64,000 bases of DNA, taken from JAJECS01 sp965219705. Its GTDB lineage: Bacteria; Chloroflexota; UBA11872. Location of the stretch: NCBI GenBank assembly GCA_965219705.1, contig OZ244789.1, positions 372,001 through 436,000 of the forward strand. Direction: 5' to 3'. The position numbers were made by a program, and so were the translations under genes. The notes beneath the pieces were generated by a model. That model did not search any database. It was given only the letters and a program-made list of their open reading frames with translations, and was not told the DNA's origin. Positions 14,019 to 22,446 of this stretch are shown here, in pieces; within the stretch, counting starts at the first letter, position 1; the number at the start of each line of letters is the position of its first letter.

Positions 14019-15068
14019 ATGCGAGCGGTCAGAGCAAGCAAGACGGACGCCGTCTTGGTGGAACAGATACCGGAGCCTCGGGCCAGGCCGGGCACGGCTG
14101 TCGTGAGAACCCTGAGCGCCGGCATCTGCGGCAGCGATGTGCATACCGTCAGCCGGCTGCGGCGGGGTCTCGACACCAACGAGATCTTTATGGGCCACGA
14201 GGTGTGCGGTGAAGTCGTGGAGCTTGGAGACGGCCCGGCTCGAGTTCGAGTGGGCGACCGGGTCGCCATCGAGCCGCTCGCTCGCTGCGGTGTCTGCCGG
14301 AACTGCCGGGCGGGCCTCTACAACATCTGCGAGAAGGGCGACTTCGTGCTGGGCGTCTACACGGACAAGGCCGGCGGTCTGGCCGACTACTTCGAGATTC
14401 CGACCGTTTGCCTGGTGCCACTGCGCCAGGACTTGCAGGATCGCGAGGGTGCGCTCGTCGAACCGGTCGCTGTGGCCCTGCATGCCTTGCGGATGACCCA
14501 GCCGGGCTATCGACCCTCGGTCGGCATCGTCGGCGCCGGCACGATTGGATTGTGCGCGATCGCCGCGGCCAAGGCGGCCGGGGCCGCCGAGATCACCATC
14601 ATGGCGCGCCACCCGACGCAGAAGCAGGCCGCGCGGGCGCTTGGCGCAACCCGCGTGCTTCACGTGGACGACACCGCGACCGAAGACGAGATCGCCAATA
14701 AGCTCGATGGCGCGCCGCTCCCGGACGTGGTCATCGAAGCCATCGGCGGCGCGGCGCGGTCGGTGAATCTAGCCCTGGAGTTCGTACGCAAAGGGGGCTC
14801 GGTGTCGGTTGTGGGCGTGCAGTGGGAGCACAACGAGGTCGAGCTCATGCGGCTGGTGGCGAAAGAGGTCAGGCTGACCGGGTCCGCGGTCTACGCGACG
14901 CCGGACGGCGTGTCGGACTTCGAGGAAGCCATGGCGCTCATGGCCCAGAATCCCGAAGTCGCCGACACGCTGATCACCCACGACTTTGCGCTGGCCGACG
15001 CGCCCGAGGCCTTCGCCACGGCCGCCGATCGAAGCGCGGGCAGCATCAAGGTCATGGTCGCGCCCTAG
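14019..15068 (+). CDS. Zinc-dependent MDR dehydrogenase, second copy
   Basis: 349 aa. The ATG at 14019 has GGAGGG well placed upstream; the longer frame from 13587 covers the divergent promoter and is not used. Catalytic zinc motif GICGSDVHTVSR and MGHEVCGEV; structural zinc lobe CGVCRNCRAGLYNIC; cofactor motif GIVGAGTIGLCAIAAAKAAG. It is only distantly like the divergent neighbour. The L-threonine/xylitol/sorbitol dehydrogenase group is the best match by motif. Adjacent placement of two such enzymes suggests sugar or polyol catabolism. Confidence 0.88.
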   Translation: MRAVRASKTDAVLVEQIPEPRARPGTAVVRTLSAGICGSDVHTVSRLRRGLDTNEIFMGHEVCGEVVELGDGPARVRVGDRVAIEPLARCGVCRNCRAGLYNICEKGDFVLGVYTDKAGGLADYFEIPTVCLVPLRQDLQDREGALVEPVAVALHALRMTQPGYRPSVGIVGAGTIGLCAIAAAKAAGAAEITIMARHPTQKQAARALGATRVLHVDDTATEDEIANKLDGAPLPDVVIEAIGGAARSVNLALEFVRKGGSVSVVGVQWEHNEVELMRLVAKEVRLTGSAVYATPDGVSDFEEAMALMAQNPEVADTLITHDFALADAPEAFATAADRSAGSIKVMVAP

Positions 15069-15226
15069 CCTGTCGAAGAAGGTGCGTGTGCATTCAGAGG
15101 CGTAGGGCGCCCGACCTGTGCGCTCCGCGCTGCTGCACGCGATTGCAGGCAAGACAGCGTCAAGCCTTCTGGTTCGCCGACCTGGAACGAGCGCGATAGC
15201 CGTGCCGCTTCGACGGAGCGTGAACG

Positions 15227-15382
15227 TCAGTCGAACCGCTTGATGAACCCTTGCCACGTCCCCGTCCCGGGCAGCTCGACATCGAACGCCTCATAGCACG
15301 CGCGGCGGATGCGATCTACGAGATCGAAATCACCTGATCCGCCCGGCGCCAACATGAGGGCGAACCGCTTCGCGGGGCACAT
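15227..15382 (-). CDS. Short hypothetical protein
   Basis: 51 aa from ATG 15382 to 15227. The protein-like sequence (CPAKRFALMLAPGGSGDFDL, then DRIRRACYEAFDVELPGTG and WQGFIKRFD) continues upstream of this ATG for about a dozen residues, up to the stop region of the GNAT gene, without a start codon. The gene may start inside the GNAT gene, be translationally coupled to it, or be the displaced C-terminus of a frameshifted longer protein. No family recognised. Confidence 0.45.
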   Translation of the reverse strand: MCPAKRFALMLAPGGSGDFDLVDRIRRACYEAFDVELPGTGTWQGFIKRFD

Positions 15383-15407
15383 CCCTGCTGCTTCGAGGGC
15401 CGCGAGA

Positions 15408-15965
15408 TCACTGGCGTGGCGCTTGCGGGGAGCGCTCGAACTCGCAGCGCAGCAGCCCGTAGTGCACCTCGTCCACGGGCGTCTCCGACGCCGCCGAGTG
15501 CTCACGCAACGTGCCCTCATAGCGCATACGCAGCTTGCGCAAGACTCGTATCGACGGCTGATTGCGCGCGTCGGCCTTGGCCATGATGCGGTGCAGCTCC
15601 GGGTCCGCCGCGAACGCGGATTCGATCACCGCCCCGGCGGCCTCGCTGCCAATCCCCCGGTTTCGATGGTCGCGCGCCACCTCGTAGGCGATCTCAGCGC
15701 GCCGGTTGGCGTGGTCGATCCGCAGGCTCACGCCACCGACCAGCTCGTCGATGAGCCACACGCCCCAATGCGGCTCGGTGCGCCAGTCGAGCCGCTGGGC
15801 GCGCTCGAGCCACGCCCGCGCGGCTGTCGGGGGGTCGCTCCTCGGCGATGGCGGCGGGTCCTCCGAGAACTTCGGATTCGCCATGTAGCGCGACATCGCG
15901 TCAAAGTCGTCCAGCCGATGCGGTCGCAGAGTCAGCCGTTTGGTACGAATTCTTGGCGGCAACAT
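15408..15965 (-). CDS. GNAT acetyltransferase, RimJ/RimL type
   Basis: 185 aa. RTKRLTLRPHRLDDFDAMSR is the classic start of RimJ/RimL-type acetyltransferases. The acetyl-CoA loop is VARDHRNRGIGSEAAGAVIE, followed by HRIMAKADARNQPSIRVLRK. Normal family length. It acetylates an unknown amine, perhaps a protein N-terminus or small molecule. Ends just upstream of a short minus-strand ORF. Confidence 0.85.
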   Translation of the reverse strand: MLPPRIRTKRLTLRPHRLDDFDAMSRYMANPKFSEDPPPSPRSDPPTAARAWLERAQRLDWRTEPHWGVWLIDELVGGVSLRIDHANRRAEIAYEVARDHRNRGIGSEAAGAVIESAFAADPELHRIMAKADARNQPSIRVLRKLRMRYEGTLREHSAASETPVDEVHYGLLRCEFERSPQAPRQ

Positions 15966-16078
15966 GAGGCGGCGGGCGCCTTAGAGAGATCTCTTCCGAT
16001 CACCCATCATGCCGCGCGGCTCCGCTTCCACCTCATCGGCCCCGGCCATGCAATCTCGACGAGCTGCGCCGCAGGGCG

Positions 16079-16783
16079 CTAGGGCTCCAGAACTAACGCC
16101 GGAAGCTGGGTGAGGCAGGTTATCCGTGTGACGCGGTCCGGCCCGTGACCCTCATCGTGTCGGTCAAGCCAAACGCCTCTGAGCCCCGCGTTGCAGGCCC
16201 CAATCGCATCGAAGTCCAATCGATCTCCCACGAGCGAGCACGCCGACGGCGGCGCACCCGCGGCTTGGCAGGCAGCCTTGAAGATCTTTGGATCAGGTTT
16301 CGCAGCTCCTACGTCCTCGGAAACCACGACCACCTCGAAGCGATCCAGGATGCCAACCCCCGCGAGCTTTTGGCGCTGGTGCGCGGATCCCCCGTTGCTG
16401 ATGACACCGAGGCGGCAACCACGCAATGCGTCGAGGGTGTCGAGCGCATCGGGGAAAAGGCTCCAGGCCCCCTCATAAAACTCGCGGTAGACGGCATACG
16501 CCTCATCGGCATCGGAGTCGGGCATTTCGCTTGGTGTGAGATCGAACAAGCCCCGAACTCGCCCGCGGCGTTGCCCCGCATAGGACGTTTCGCCGCGCAG
16601 GTAGCGATCGAAGTGGTGGTCTTCCAGAGCGCGCCAGCGCTGCAGGAGACGCTCGTCCGATTCTGTCAGCCGATCTCTGTACCGGCCGAACAGGCCGAGC
16701 GCTCCCGCTCGCGCCGCCGATTCGTGGTCCACCAGCGTGCCATCGATGTCAAAGAAGACGACTTGGACGGGTGTGCTTGGCAT
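16079..16783 (-). CDS. HAD-superfamily hydrolase
   Basis: 234 aa. Motif I FFDIDGTLVDHESA (nucleophile and acid/base Asp), motif II VISNGG, motif III lysine in AAKPDPKIF, and motif IV VGDRLDFDAIGACNAG are all present and in order. The alpha-helical C1 cap between motifs I and II points to the phosphoglycolate phosphatase / YjjG-like group, which dephosphorylates small metabolites or nucleotides. Isolated gene, no operon partner evident. Confidence 0.88.
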   Translation of the reverse strand: MPSTPVQVVFFDIDGTLVDHESAARAGALGLFGRYRDRLTESDERLLQRWRALEDHHFDRYLRGETSYAGQRRGRVRGLFDLTPSEMPDSDADEAYAVYREFYEGAWSLFPDALDTLDALRGCRLGVISNGGSAHQRQKLAGVGILDRFEVVVVSEDVGAAKPDPKIFKAACQAAGAPPSACSLVGDRLDFDAIGACNAGLRGVWLDRHDEGHGPDRVTRITCLTQLPALVLEP

Positions 16784-17221
16784 GTCACTCCGCGCGCGGC
16801 GGCGCTTTGAGTCCGACCACTTCGCGCAGAGTATCCCGCCGAGGTCGTCGCCAAAGGGGTATCCGGCGCCGAGGCCGCATTACTGGAGTCCGACGTGGGG
16901 ATTCCAGCCCGGCGCCGCCGGATCGTTGACGGTAAATGCGCTCCGCAACTCTGTGTAGCCCTTGATCCGAAGGAGCGTGCATCTGCGCGGCGCCTGCTTC
17001 AGCAAAGTCGCCCGCCCGGCTATGCTCGAATGGTGAGTTGCAGCAGGCACGACGGCGCAGCCCCCGATGACCACCGGCAGGCCGCCGGGTCCTGACGACA
17101 GATACTCGTTGGCGAAATTTCGGGTCGACGCGCGGTGAGCTTTCAGACGGTGAAGAGGCGGACTTCCGACGTGAACGCGGCACGTCCCACCCAGAGTCTT
17201 CGGCCGGTGATTGGCTGACGC
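16784..17221. other. Intergenic region, one doubtful small ORF
   Basis: No clear gene. The minus strand at 16880-17074 has a 64-codon frame whose C-terminal half (IKGYTELRSAFTVNDPAAPG..NPHVGLQ) looks moderately protein-like, but there is no ribosome-binding site or family signal. Confidence 0.35.
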
Positions 17222-18145
17222 ATGTCACGCCTCTATGCAGAATGGTCCGCGGCCATCCGCTATACCCGCCGAGGGTTCGGCGTCTTGCGGGCAAGTCCCT
17301 GGCAGTACGTCCAGATCCTGGGCGTGTTCGCGGCTCCGGCGGCGGTTGCCGCCTACGTGACCGCGTCGGACGTGCCGGAAGGCTTCGGTCGGTCGGCGCT
17401 TCTCTATGTGCTCAATGCCATCTCGGCCTCGGCCGCGCCGGTGGTGGTCATGACGGCCGTGGCCGCCGGGTTCCACGGCGTCACCCTGGGCTTCATGAGC
17501 GCCATGCGCCAGGGTCTCTGGTGGCTGCTGCGTTATCTGTGGACGAACGCGCACACCTCCGTCATCTTTTGGCTTCCGACCCTGGCTCTGTTGAATCTGT
17601 TCGAGTGGCAGCGCCTGGAGGCGCCGGTCGCCGGCTGGGCGGGCGTGGTCGTGACGGCCGTATGGGTAGTGCTGATCGGGGCGGTGGCTCTCTATGTGCA
17701 CTCGCGCACGCTGCTGGCGCCCTTCTTCGCGGTGCACGGCAACCTGCCCGCCACGCTGGCCACCATCGAGTCATGGCGCATGAGCGGCCGCCGCTTTCCG
17801 CTGGTGTTCAGCACGTTCGTCGTCTCGTCGGCTCCCACGGCGGCGCCGCTTGCGGTTGTATTCACGACCTTGGCATTCACCCTGGACGAACCAACTGGGA
17901 CAAGAGCGGTGTACATGGCCATGCTGCCCTCGCTCGTATGGGTGGCCATCAAGGTCGTGCGGCCGTTTCTCATCACGGCGACCTACGGCCTGTACACGGA
18001 CCTTTGGGACGAGGAACAACGGCGGCGGGCAGAGCACGGGGCTCCTCCAGTGCCAATGCTCGCGCGGCCGCTGCTTGCGATCTCGCGCTGGGTCCCGCGT
18101 CTGGTAGGGCTGGCGATTCGGCGGCGCATCGAGTGGACCGTGTGA
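17222..18145 (+). CDS. Polytopic membrane protein of unknown function
   Basis: 307 aa. Hydropathy by eye gives about five to six membrane segments (near residues 29-46, 60-84, 114-128, 138-160, 195-220, 232-253). The loops are basic, and a short amphipathic C-terminus follows (LLAISRWVPRLVGLAIRRRI). A recurring aromatic pattern is present (FGVLRASPWQYVQILGVF; GFMSAMRQGLWWLLRYLW). No conserved catalytic motif. ATG at 17222 follows the stop-rich spacer; ribosome-binding site not obvious. Confidence 0.75.
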   Translation: MSRLYAEWSAAIRYTRRGFGVLRASPWQYVQILGVFAAPAAVAAYVTASDVPEGFGRSALLYVLNAISASAAPVVVMTAVAAGFHGVTLGFMSAMRQGLWWLLRYLWTNAHTSVIFWLPTLALLNLFEWQRLEAPVAGWAGVVVTAVWVVLIGAVALYVHSRTLLAPFFAVHGNLPATLATIESWRMSGRRFPLVFSTFVVSSAPTAAPLAVVFTTLAFTLDEPTGTRAVYMAMLPSLVWVAIKVVRPFLITATYGLYTDLWDEEQRRRAEHGAPPVPMLARPLLAISRWVPRLVGLAIRRRIEWTV

Positions 18146-18246
18146 GACGGAAACCACCCTCGTCCAAAGGGCGCCGCGTCCGCCGGCCTCCGGTTCGAGT
18201 TGTAGGCTCTGGACCTCACCGCCGGTAAGCGAAGCAGACCAACCTG

Positions 18247-19176
18247 ATGACCTCGGAGCCACCATCCAGCAGTGGCGTGCGTGGGTTGCACCAGGCGCTG
18301 TCGCTCGACGCCGAACGGCGCGTACGCGACGGCAGCGCGGAGGCGCTGGCCGCCGCCATCAGGCGAGGGGCCGACCTGCACATCGGCACCGAGTTCCGCC
18401 ACAACGAGCACGTGGACACGTCATCCGACAACCCGGAGACCGTGCGCGAGTTGGCGGAGTTTCGGACCACCTATCTGGTCGAGGACCGCTGGACGGCGGG
18501 CATCATGACGCTGCGGCAGCCGGTGAGCCTGCCCGACGCCTTCGGTCCGCGGCCGTCGATGTCGTTCTTTCTCTACAACCAGGACGGCACCCAGGCCATC
18601 GCGCGCCCGCATCTCGATGGTGCGCCAAGCGCCGGCGCGACCGGCGCGGCGCCGATCGACAGCCACCCCGACATGCCCAAGTACCACCAGCTCGATAGCT
18701 GGGACGCCGACACGAACGCCCCCAGCAGCAACTTCATCTACGACTTCGAGCACTTCGATTTCCTGGTTCGCGACGACTGGACCGAGGTTCTGGCGCACGA
18801 TGCCGGGGGCGCGGTGGTCCAAGGTTCGGTGGATGCCCTCGGCGAAGTGTGCGCGGCGGGGGGCGAGATCAAGGCCGCGATTCGCGGATTGTGCGCCGAC
18901 CTGGCCGCACCAGGAGACGCCTCGTGCGAGCACGAGGCATTCGTGCAGATCGGGTCCAGCTACTACTACACCGAGCAACGGCTCTTCATCGGAGGCACAC
19001 ACCCGCTGCCGAGAGTCCGGGCGTCAATCCCGCTGCGCTATGCGACCCAGGCATGGGACTTCGGCTGGTTGCTGCCGCGCACCGATGGCCGCGTGATCCG
19101 CCGTCTGTGTGATCCATACACGTTGTGCTTCCACGACAGCGAAGCGCGCCATGCCATCCGCTGGTTCGCGCGGTGA
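18247..19176 (+). CDS. Conserved-looking hypothetical protein
   Basis: 309 aa, soluble, acidic, with many aromatic and histidine residues. No signal peptide. Notable stretches: RRGADLHIGTEFRHNEHVDT near residue 40, MSFFLYNQDGTQAIARPHLD, and SSYYYTEQRLFIGGTHPLPR. The pattern of mixed beta strands with exposed D/H suggests a beta-sandwich enzyme or binding protein, but no family could be named. ATG at 18247 is the first of the frame; there is no neighbour close enough to suggest an operon. Confidence 0.7.
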   Translation: MTSEPPSSSGVRGLHQALSLDAERRVRDGSAEALAAAIRRGADLHIGTEFRHNEHVDTSSDNPETVRELAEFRTTYLVEDRWTAGIMTLRQPVSLPDAFGPRPSMSFFLYNQDGTQAIARPHLDGAPSAGATGAAPIDSHPDMPKYHQLDSWDADTNAPSSNFIYDFEHFDFLVRDDWTEVLAHDAGGAVVQGSVDALGEVCAAGGEIKAAIRGLCADLAAPGDASCEHEAFVQIGSSYYYTEQRLFIGGTHPLPRVRASIPLRYATQAWDFGWLLPRTDGRVIRRLCDPYTLCFHDSEARHAIRWFAR

Positions 19177-19302
19177 GGCCCAATTAACCGTCCACCGGAA
19201 TCGCGGCGCCCACGATGGCCGGCCGCTCGAGCGCCTTCAACAACAGCCCCGTCCTCGCTTGCAAAGCTCTCGGCGCCTACGTTGTCGAGCGGCTCCGAGG
19301 CA

Positions 19303-19324
19303 GGGGCGATTCGCGAACCGCCCC
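19303..19324. repeat. Intergenic palindrome (REP-like)
   Basis: GGGGCG-A-TTCGCGAA-C-CGCCCC is a 22-base near-perfect palindrome centred on TTCGCGAA. It lies between a stop codon and the convergent cyclophilin gene; it could be a bidirectional terminator or a dispersed intergenic repeat. A partial relative (GGCGGTTCGCGAATCGG) occurs near 20950. Confidence 0.6.
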
Positions 19325-19396
19325 TACGCCGCGGCCGACCCGGTCACGTCAGCGCCAGCTACAGACACCAGCGCCTTCGCCGCCCTGCCCATCGCC

Positions 19397-20101
19397 TCAA
19401 CGGCAGGTGAACCCGGACGCCGTCGACCCGTCTCCGGAGCAGTTGAGCGTCGTGCCGGTCGTTACCGAGGAAATCGTGATCTCCTGCTGGGGCACCGATG
19501 TTTCCCCGTCAGCCTCGGCGCCGACGGGCACCGCTTCGATCTTCGCCAAGGTGTCAAACGACGGCTTGTGGCCTTCCTTGATTTGGCCGAAGAGCGTGAA
19601 GTCCGGCGACAGCCGGTCCTGCGCCGTCAGATCGTCGAGGATGATGAAGAACTGAGAGCCGTTCGAATTGGCTACGCCCGAGTTGGCCATCGCCAGTCCG
19701 CCGCGGATGTACGGCCGCTGCGGCAGCTCGATTTCGAACTTGTAGCCCGGACCTCCCGTGCCCAGGCCGGTCGGATCGCCGCCTTGCACCATGAAGCCCG
19801 GAATCAGGCGGTGGAAGCCCACGCCGTCGAAGTAGCCCTCGTTCGCGAGAAAGAGGAAGTTGTTCACGGCCAGCGGCGCCTCATCGGCGAACAGCGTGAA
19901 CGTCATGCGCCCCAGGTTAGTGGCGACAATCACCCACGGCTCGCCGCCGGGAAGATCCATGGCGGGATAGGCGTCATAGGTCTCAGCTCCCGATGAATCG
20001 GCCTCACCACATCCCACGGCCACGACGACCAGCAGCAACGCCACCAAAACTATCCGCAACACGGCCCACGCTCCAGAATTCACGTCCCGCGCCAGCCGCA
20101 T
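19397..20101 (-). CDS. Cyclophilin-type peptidyl-prolyl isomerase, lipoprotein
   Basis: 234 aa starting at ATG 20101 (MRLARDVNSGAW). Residues about 12-30 are a signal sequence ending in the lipobox VAVGC, so the mature protein is lipid-anchored outside the membrane. The cyclophilin core has GYFDGVGFHRLIPGFMVQGG, the G-x-GGPGYKFE region, and MANSGVANSNGSQFFIIL, including active-site R, F, M, Q and N. It catalyses prolyl cis-trans isomerisation during folding of exported proteins. The next upstream gene is a close paralog, a clear tandem duplication. Confidence 0.92.
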   Translation of the reverse strand: MRLARDVNSGAWAVLRIVLVALLLVVVAVGCGEADSSGAETYDAYPAMDLPGGEPWVIVATNLGRMTFTLFADEAPLAVNNFLFLANEGYFDGVGFHRLIPGFMVQGGDPTGLGTGGPGYKFEIELPQRPYIRGGLAMANSGVANSNGSQFFIILDDLTAQDRLSPDFTLFGQIKEGHKPSFDTLAKIEAVPVGAEADGETSVPQQEITISSVTTGTTLNCSGDGSTASGFTCR

Positions 20102-20135
20102 TGTCGCAGCGCCTTCGCCGCTCCGCCGCACATGG

Positions 20136-20819
20136 TCATATGGCATGCAAAGACGGAACGCCCTTCTTCGCGCCGGTCGTGATCGACAAAATCGTGATCT
20201 CCTGCTGCGGTACAGACTCTTCGCCATCAGTCCCCGAGCCGACCGGCACCGCCTCGATCATCTCCAGGGTGTCGAACGATTTCTTACTGTCTGCCTTGAG
20301 CTGGCCAAAGAGCGTGAAGTCTGGCGACAGCCGGTCCTGCGCCGTCAGGTCGTCCAGGATGATGAAGAACTGCGAGCCGTTGGAGTTGGGCGCGCCCGAG
20401 TTGGCCATCGCCAGTCCGCCGCGGATGTACGGCCGCTGCGGCGGCTCGATCTCGAAGGTGTAGCCTGGACCTCCCGTGCCCAGGCCGGTGGGATCACCGC
20501 CTTGCACCATGAAGCCGGGGATCAGGCGGTGGAAGCCCACGCCGTCGAAGTAGCCCTCGTTCGCGAGGAAGAGGAAGTTGTTCACGGCCAGCGGCGCCTC
20601 ATCGGAGAACAGCGTGAAGGTCATGCGCCCCAGGTTAGTGGCGATAATCACCCACGGCGCGCCCTCGGGTATATCCATGGGCGGGTAGGCGTCGTAGGTC
20701 TTAGCTCCCGATGAACCGGCCTCACCACATCCCACAGCCGCAACGACCAGCAGCAACGTCACCAAAACTATCCGCAACACGGCCCACGCTCCTGAATTCA
20801 CGTCCCGCGCCAGCCTCAT
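20136..20819 (-). CDS. Cyclophilin-type peptidyl-prolyl isomerase, lipoprotein, paralog
   Basis: 227 aa from ATG 20819. The first 30 residues match the neighbour almost exactly (MRLARDVNSGAWAVLRIVLV), with lipobox VGC. The catalytic core GYFDGVGFHRLIPGFMVQGG and SNGSQFFIILDDLTAQDRLS is unchanged. The C-terminus differs (..TGAKKGVPSLHAI). About 720 bp separate equivalent positions of the two copies, and the upstream DNA is also similar (GTTCGCCGCT..AT), pointing to recent tandem duplication of gene plus promoter. Redundant or dosage function likely. Confidence 0.92.
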   Translation of the reverse strand: MRLARDVNSGAWAVLRIVLVTLLLVVAAVGCGEAGSSGAKTYDAYPPMDIPEGAPWVIIATNLGRMTFTLFSDEAPLAVNNFLFLANEGYFDGVGFHRLIPGFMVQGGDPTGLGTGGPGYTFEIEPPQRPYIRGGLAMANSGAPNSNGSQFFIILDDLTAQDRLSPDFTLFGQLKADSKKSFDTLEMIEAVPVGSGTDGEESVPQQEITILSITTGAKKGVPSLHAI

Positions 20820-21083
20820 TGTCGCAGCGCGTTCGCCGCTTTGTCGCACGCGGGTCATGCGGCGACTGATCGTTGTGCGCGGCCAGCCCGAGACGCAGGT
20901 CGATCCGCACCGCTCATTGCCGCGTCCGCGAAAACCCAGGGGAAAGGCGGTTCGCGAATCGGTCACAGCCGCCTTGCGCTAATCGCGTCTCGCAGGCGAG
21001 GGCGCGTCGGCGCACCGGTGTCGCCGGCACCGTCCTAGACTAGGGGTTGAGTATCGATGCGAAGTGCGGGCAAAGGACGCGCC

Positions 21084-21524
21084 ATGACCCAACGTCTCTA
21101 CCGAAGTCAGGCCGATCGCATGCTCACCGGGGTCGCGGGGGGCATGGCGGAGTATCTGCGCATCGACCCCGTGATCGTGCGCATGTCCTGGGTCGTGGCC
21201 GTCATCCTCTCCAGCGGCGTGGGGCTGCTGGTCTACCTGGCCCTGGCAATTCTCATGCCAACGCCGCCACTGCACGACCATGCCGCCGACGGCGACACGA
21301 CCTCCGATGACACCGGGACGCCGTCCCCCGAGGGCAGCCGCGCAGCCGCTCCCGTGCGCTACGCCGCGGCCAACAATGGTCCGGCGCTTGTGGTGGGGTC
21401 GGCTCTCATCGTCATCGGCGCCGTCGCGCTCATGAGCCAGCTTGGCTGGTTTGACGCCTGGCGGCTCTGGCCGCTGATCTTGATCGGCATCGGCGGCCTG
21501 CTGCTCGTCAACCGGCGACGCTAA
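21084..21524 (+). CDS. PspC-domain envelope protein with LiaI-like membrane segment
   Basis: 146 aa; the ATG at 21084 has AAAGGA six bases upstream. N-terminal PspC domain: RLYRSQADRMLTGVAGGMAE, YLRIDPVIVRMSWVV and a membrane helix LLVYLALAILMP. A Thr/Ser/Asp linker leads to a second region with two helices (ALVVGSALIVIGAVALMSQL and WPLILIGIGGLLLV) of the DUF5668/LiaI type. PspC proteins sense envelope stress. The gene is six bases before a LiaF-like gene, so they are one unit. Confidence 0.85.
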   Translation: MTQRLYRSQADRMLTGVAGGMAEYLRIDPVIVRMSWVVAVILSSGVGLLVYLALAILMPTPPLHDHAADGDTTSDDTGTPSPEGSRAAAPVRYAAANNGPALVVGSALIVIGAVALMSQLGWFDAWRLWPLILIGIGGLLLVNRRR

Positions 21525-21530
21525 GCAAAC

Positions 21531-22433
21531 GTGGATCAGCGCGGGTTTGGCTTCGCCGGGGCCCTGATCCTGATCGGGATCGTCGCCCTGCTCTGGAACT
21601 TCAACGTCCTTCCCGACCGGTTCCTGCACGCAGCGTGGTCCTTGTGGCCGGTTGTGCTGGTGGCGGTGGGCGCCGGCCTGGTGCTCTCACGGGTGCGCGT
21701 CTGGCTGGGATCGCTGTCGTTTCTGGTCATCCTGACCGCCGGATTCGCCACCGCCTGGGGTCTGGCGGCCGCTGGTCAGGGGCCGGTCATTCACCGCGAG
21801 TCGATTGCCGTGAACATGGGCAACGCCACCGCGGCGCGGCTGGAATTGCAGGTGGGGGCAGGCTCGCTCACCCTCGACGCCGAGGCGCCGCCCGATCTGC
21901 TGCTTGCCGGTGAGCTGGAATCGCGTACGGTCGGCGACACCTACTCGATCAGCGAATCACACCGGCCCGGCGGCCGGAGCGTCATCAGGCTCAACAATGC
22001 GGCCGGTCGGGAGTTTTCGATCATTCCGGGCCAGGCGCCGTCCGAAGAGTGGACCCTGCGTCTCACGCCCCACATCCCTACCGAAATCCGCGTGGACGCC
22101 GGCGCCGCCGACATCGACCTGGATCTTCGCGACCTCGACCTCCAGCGCCTCGAGATCGAGGCCGGAGCGGTCGACATCGACGTCGTGATGCCCGCGACCG
22201 CCGGAAAAACCGAAGCCAGCATCGACGTGGGCGCCGCCAGCGTGCGGATTACCGTGCCCGAGGGAGTAGCGGCGCGCATCGACATCGACGCTGGGCTGTC
22301 GAGCATCCAGATCGACGAAGCGCGGTTTCCGCAAGAGTCGGACGACGTCTACGCCTCACCGAACTTTGGGGACGCCGCCAACCGGCTCGATATCAGGATC
22401 GACGCCGGCGCCAGCCACGTTGAGATTCGCTGA
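21531..22433 (+). CDS. LiaF-like envelope protein (toastrack-type C-terminus)
   Basis: 300 aa from a GTG at 21531, six bases after the PspC gene. Three or four N-terminal membrane helices (GFAGALILIGIVALLWNFNV, then LWPVVLVAVGAGLVL) are LiaI/DUF5668-like. Residues about 90-300 are a regular beta-repeat domain with alternating D/A/V (IRVDAGAADIDLDLRDLDLQ, RLEIEAGAVDIDV), the toastrack/DUF4097-like fold. Such pairs modulate envelope-stress two-component systems in Firmicutes; the same role here is inference, as no sensor kinase is adjacent. Confidence 0.8.
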   Translation: MDQRGFGFAGALILIGIVALLWNFNVLPDRFLHAAWSLWPVVLVAVGAGLVLSRVRVWLGSLSFLVILTAGFATAWGLAAAGQGPVIHRESIAVNMGNATAARLELQVGAGSLTLDAEAPPDLLLAGELESRTVGDTYSISESHRPGGRSVIRLNNAAGREFSIIPGQAPSEEWTLRLTPHIPTEIRVDAGAADIDLDLRDLDLQRLEIEAGAVDIDVVMPATAGKTEASIDVGAASVRITVPEGVAARIDIDAGLSSIQIDEARFPQESDDVYASPNFGDAANRLDIRIDAGASHVEIR

Positions 22434-22446
22434 TGGACCACACGTC

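Noticed and set aside
16785..17294. A 169-aa minus-strand frame in the spacer before the membrane protein
   Set aside because: Overlaps the start of the real plus-strand gene and is arginine/proline-rich throughout.
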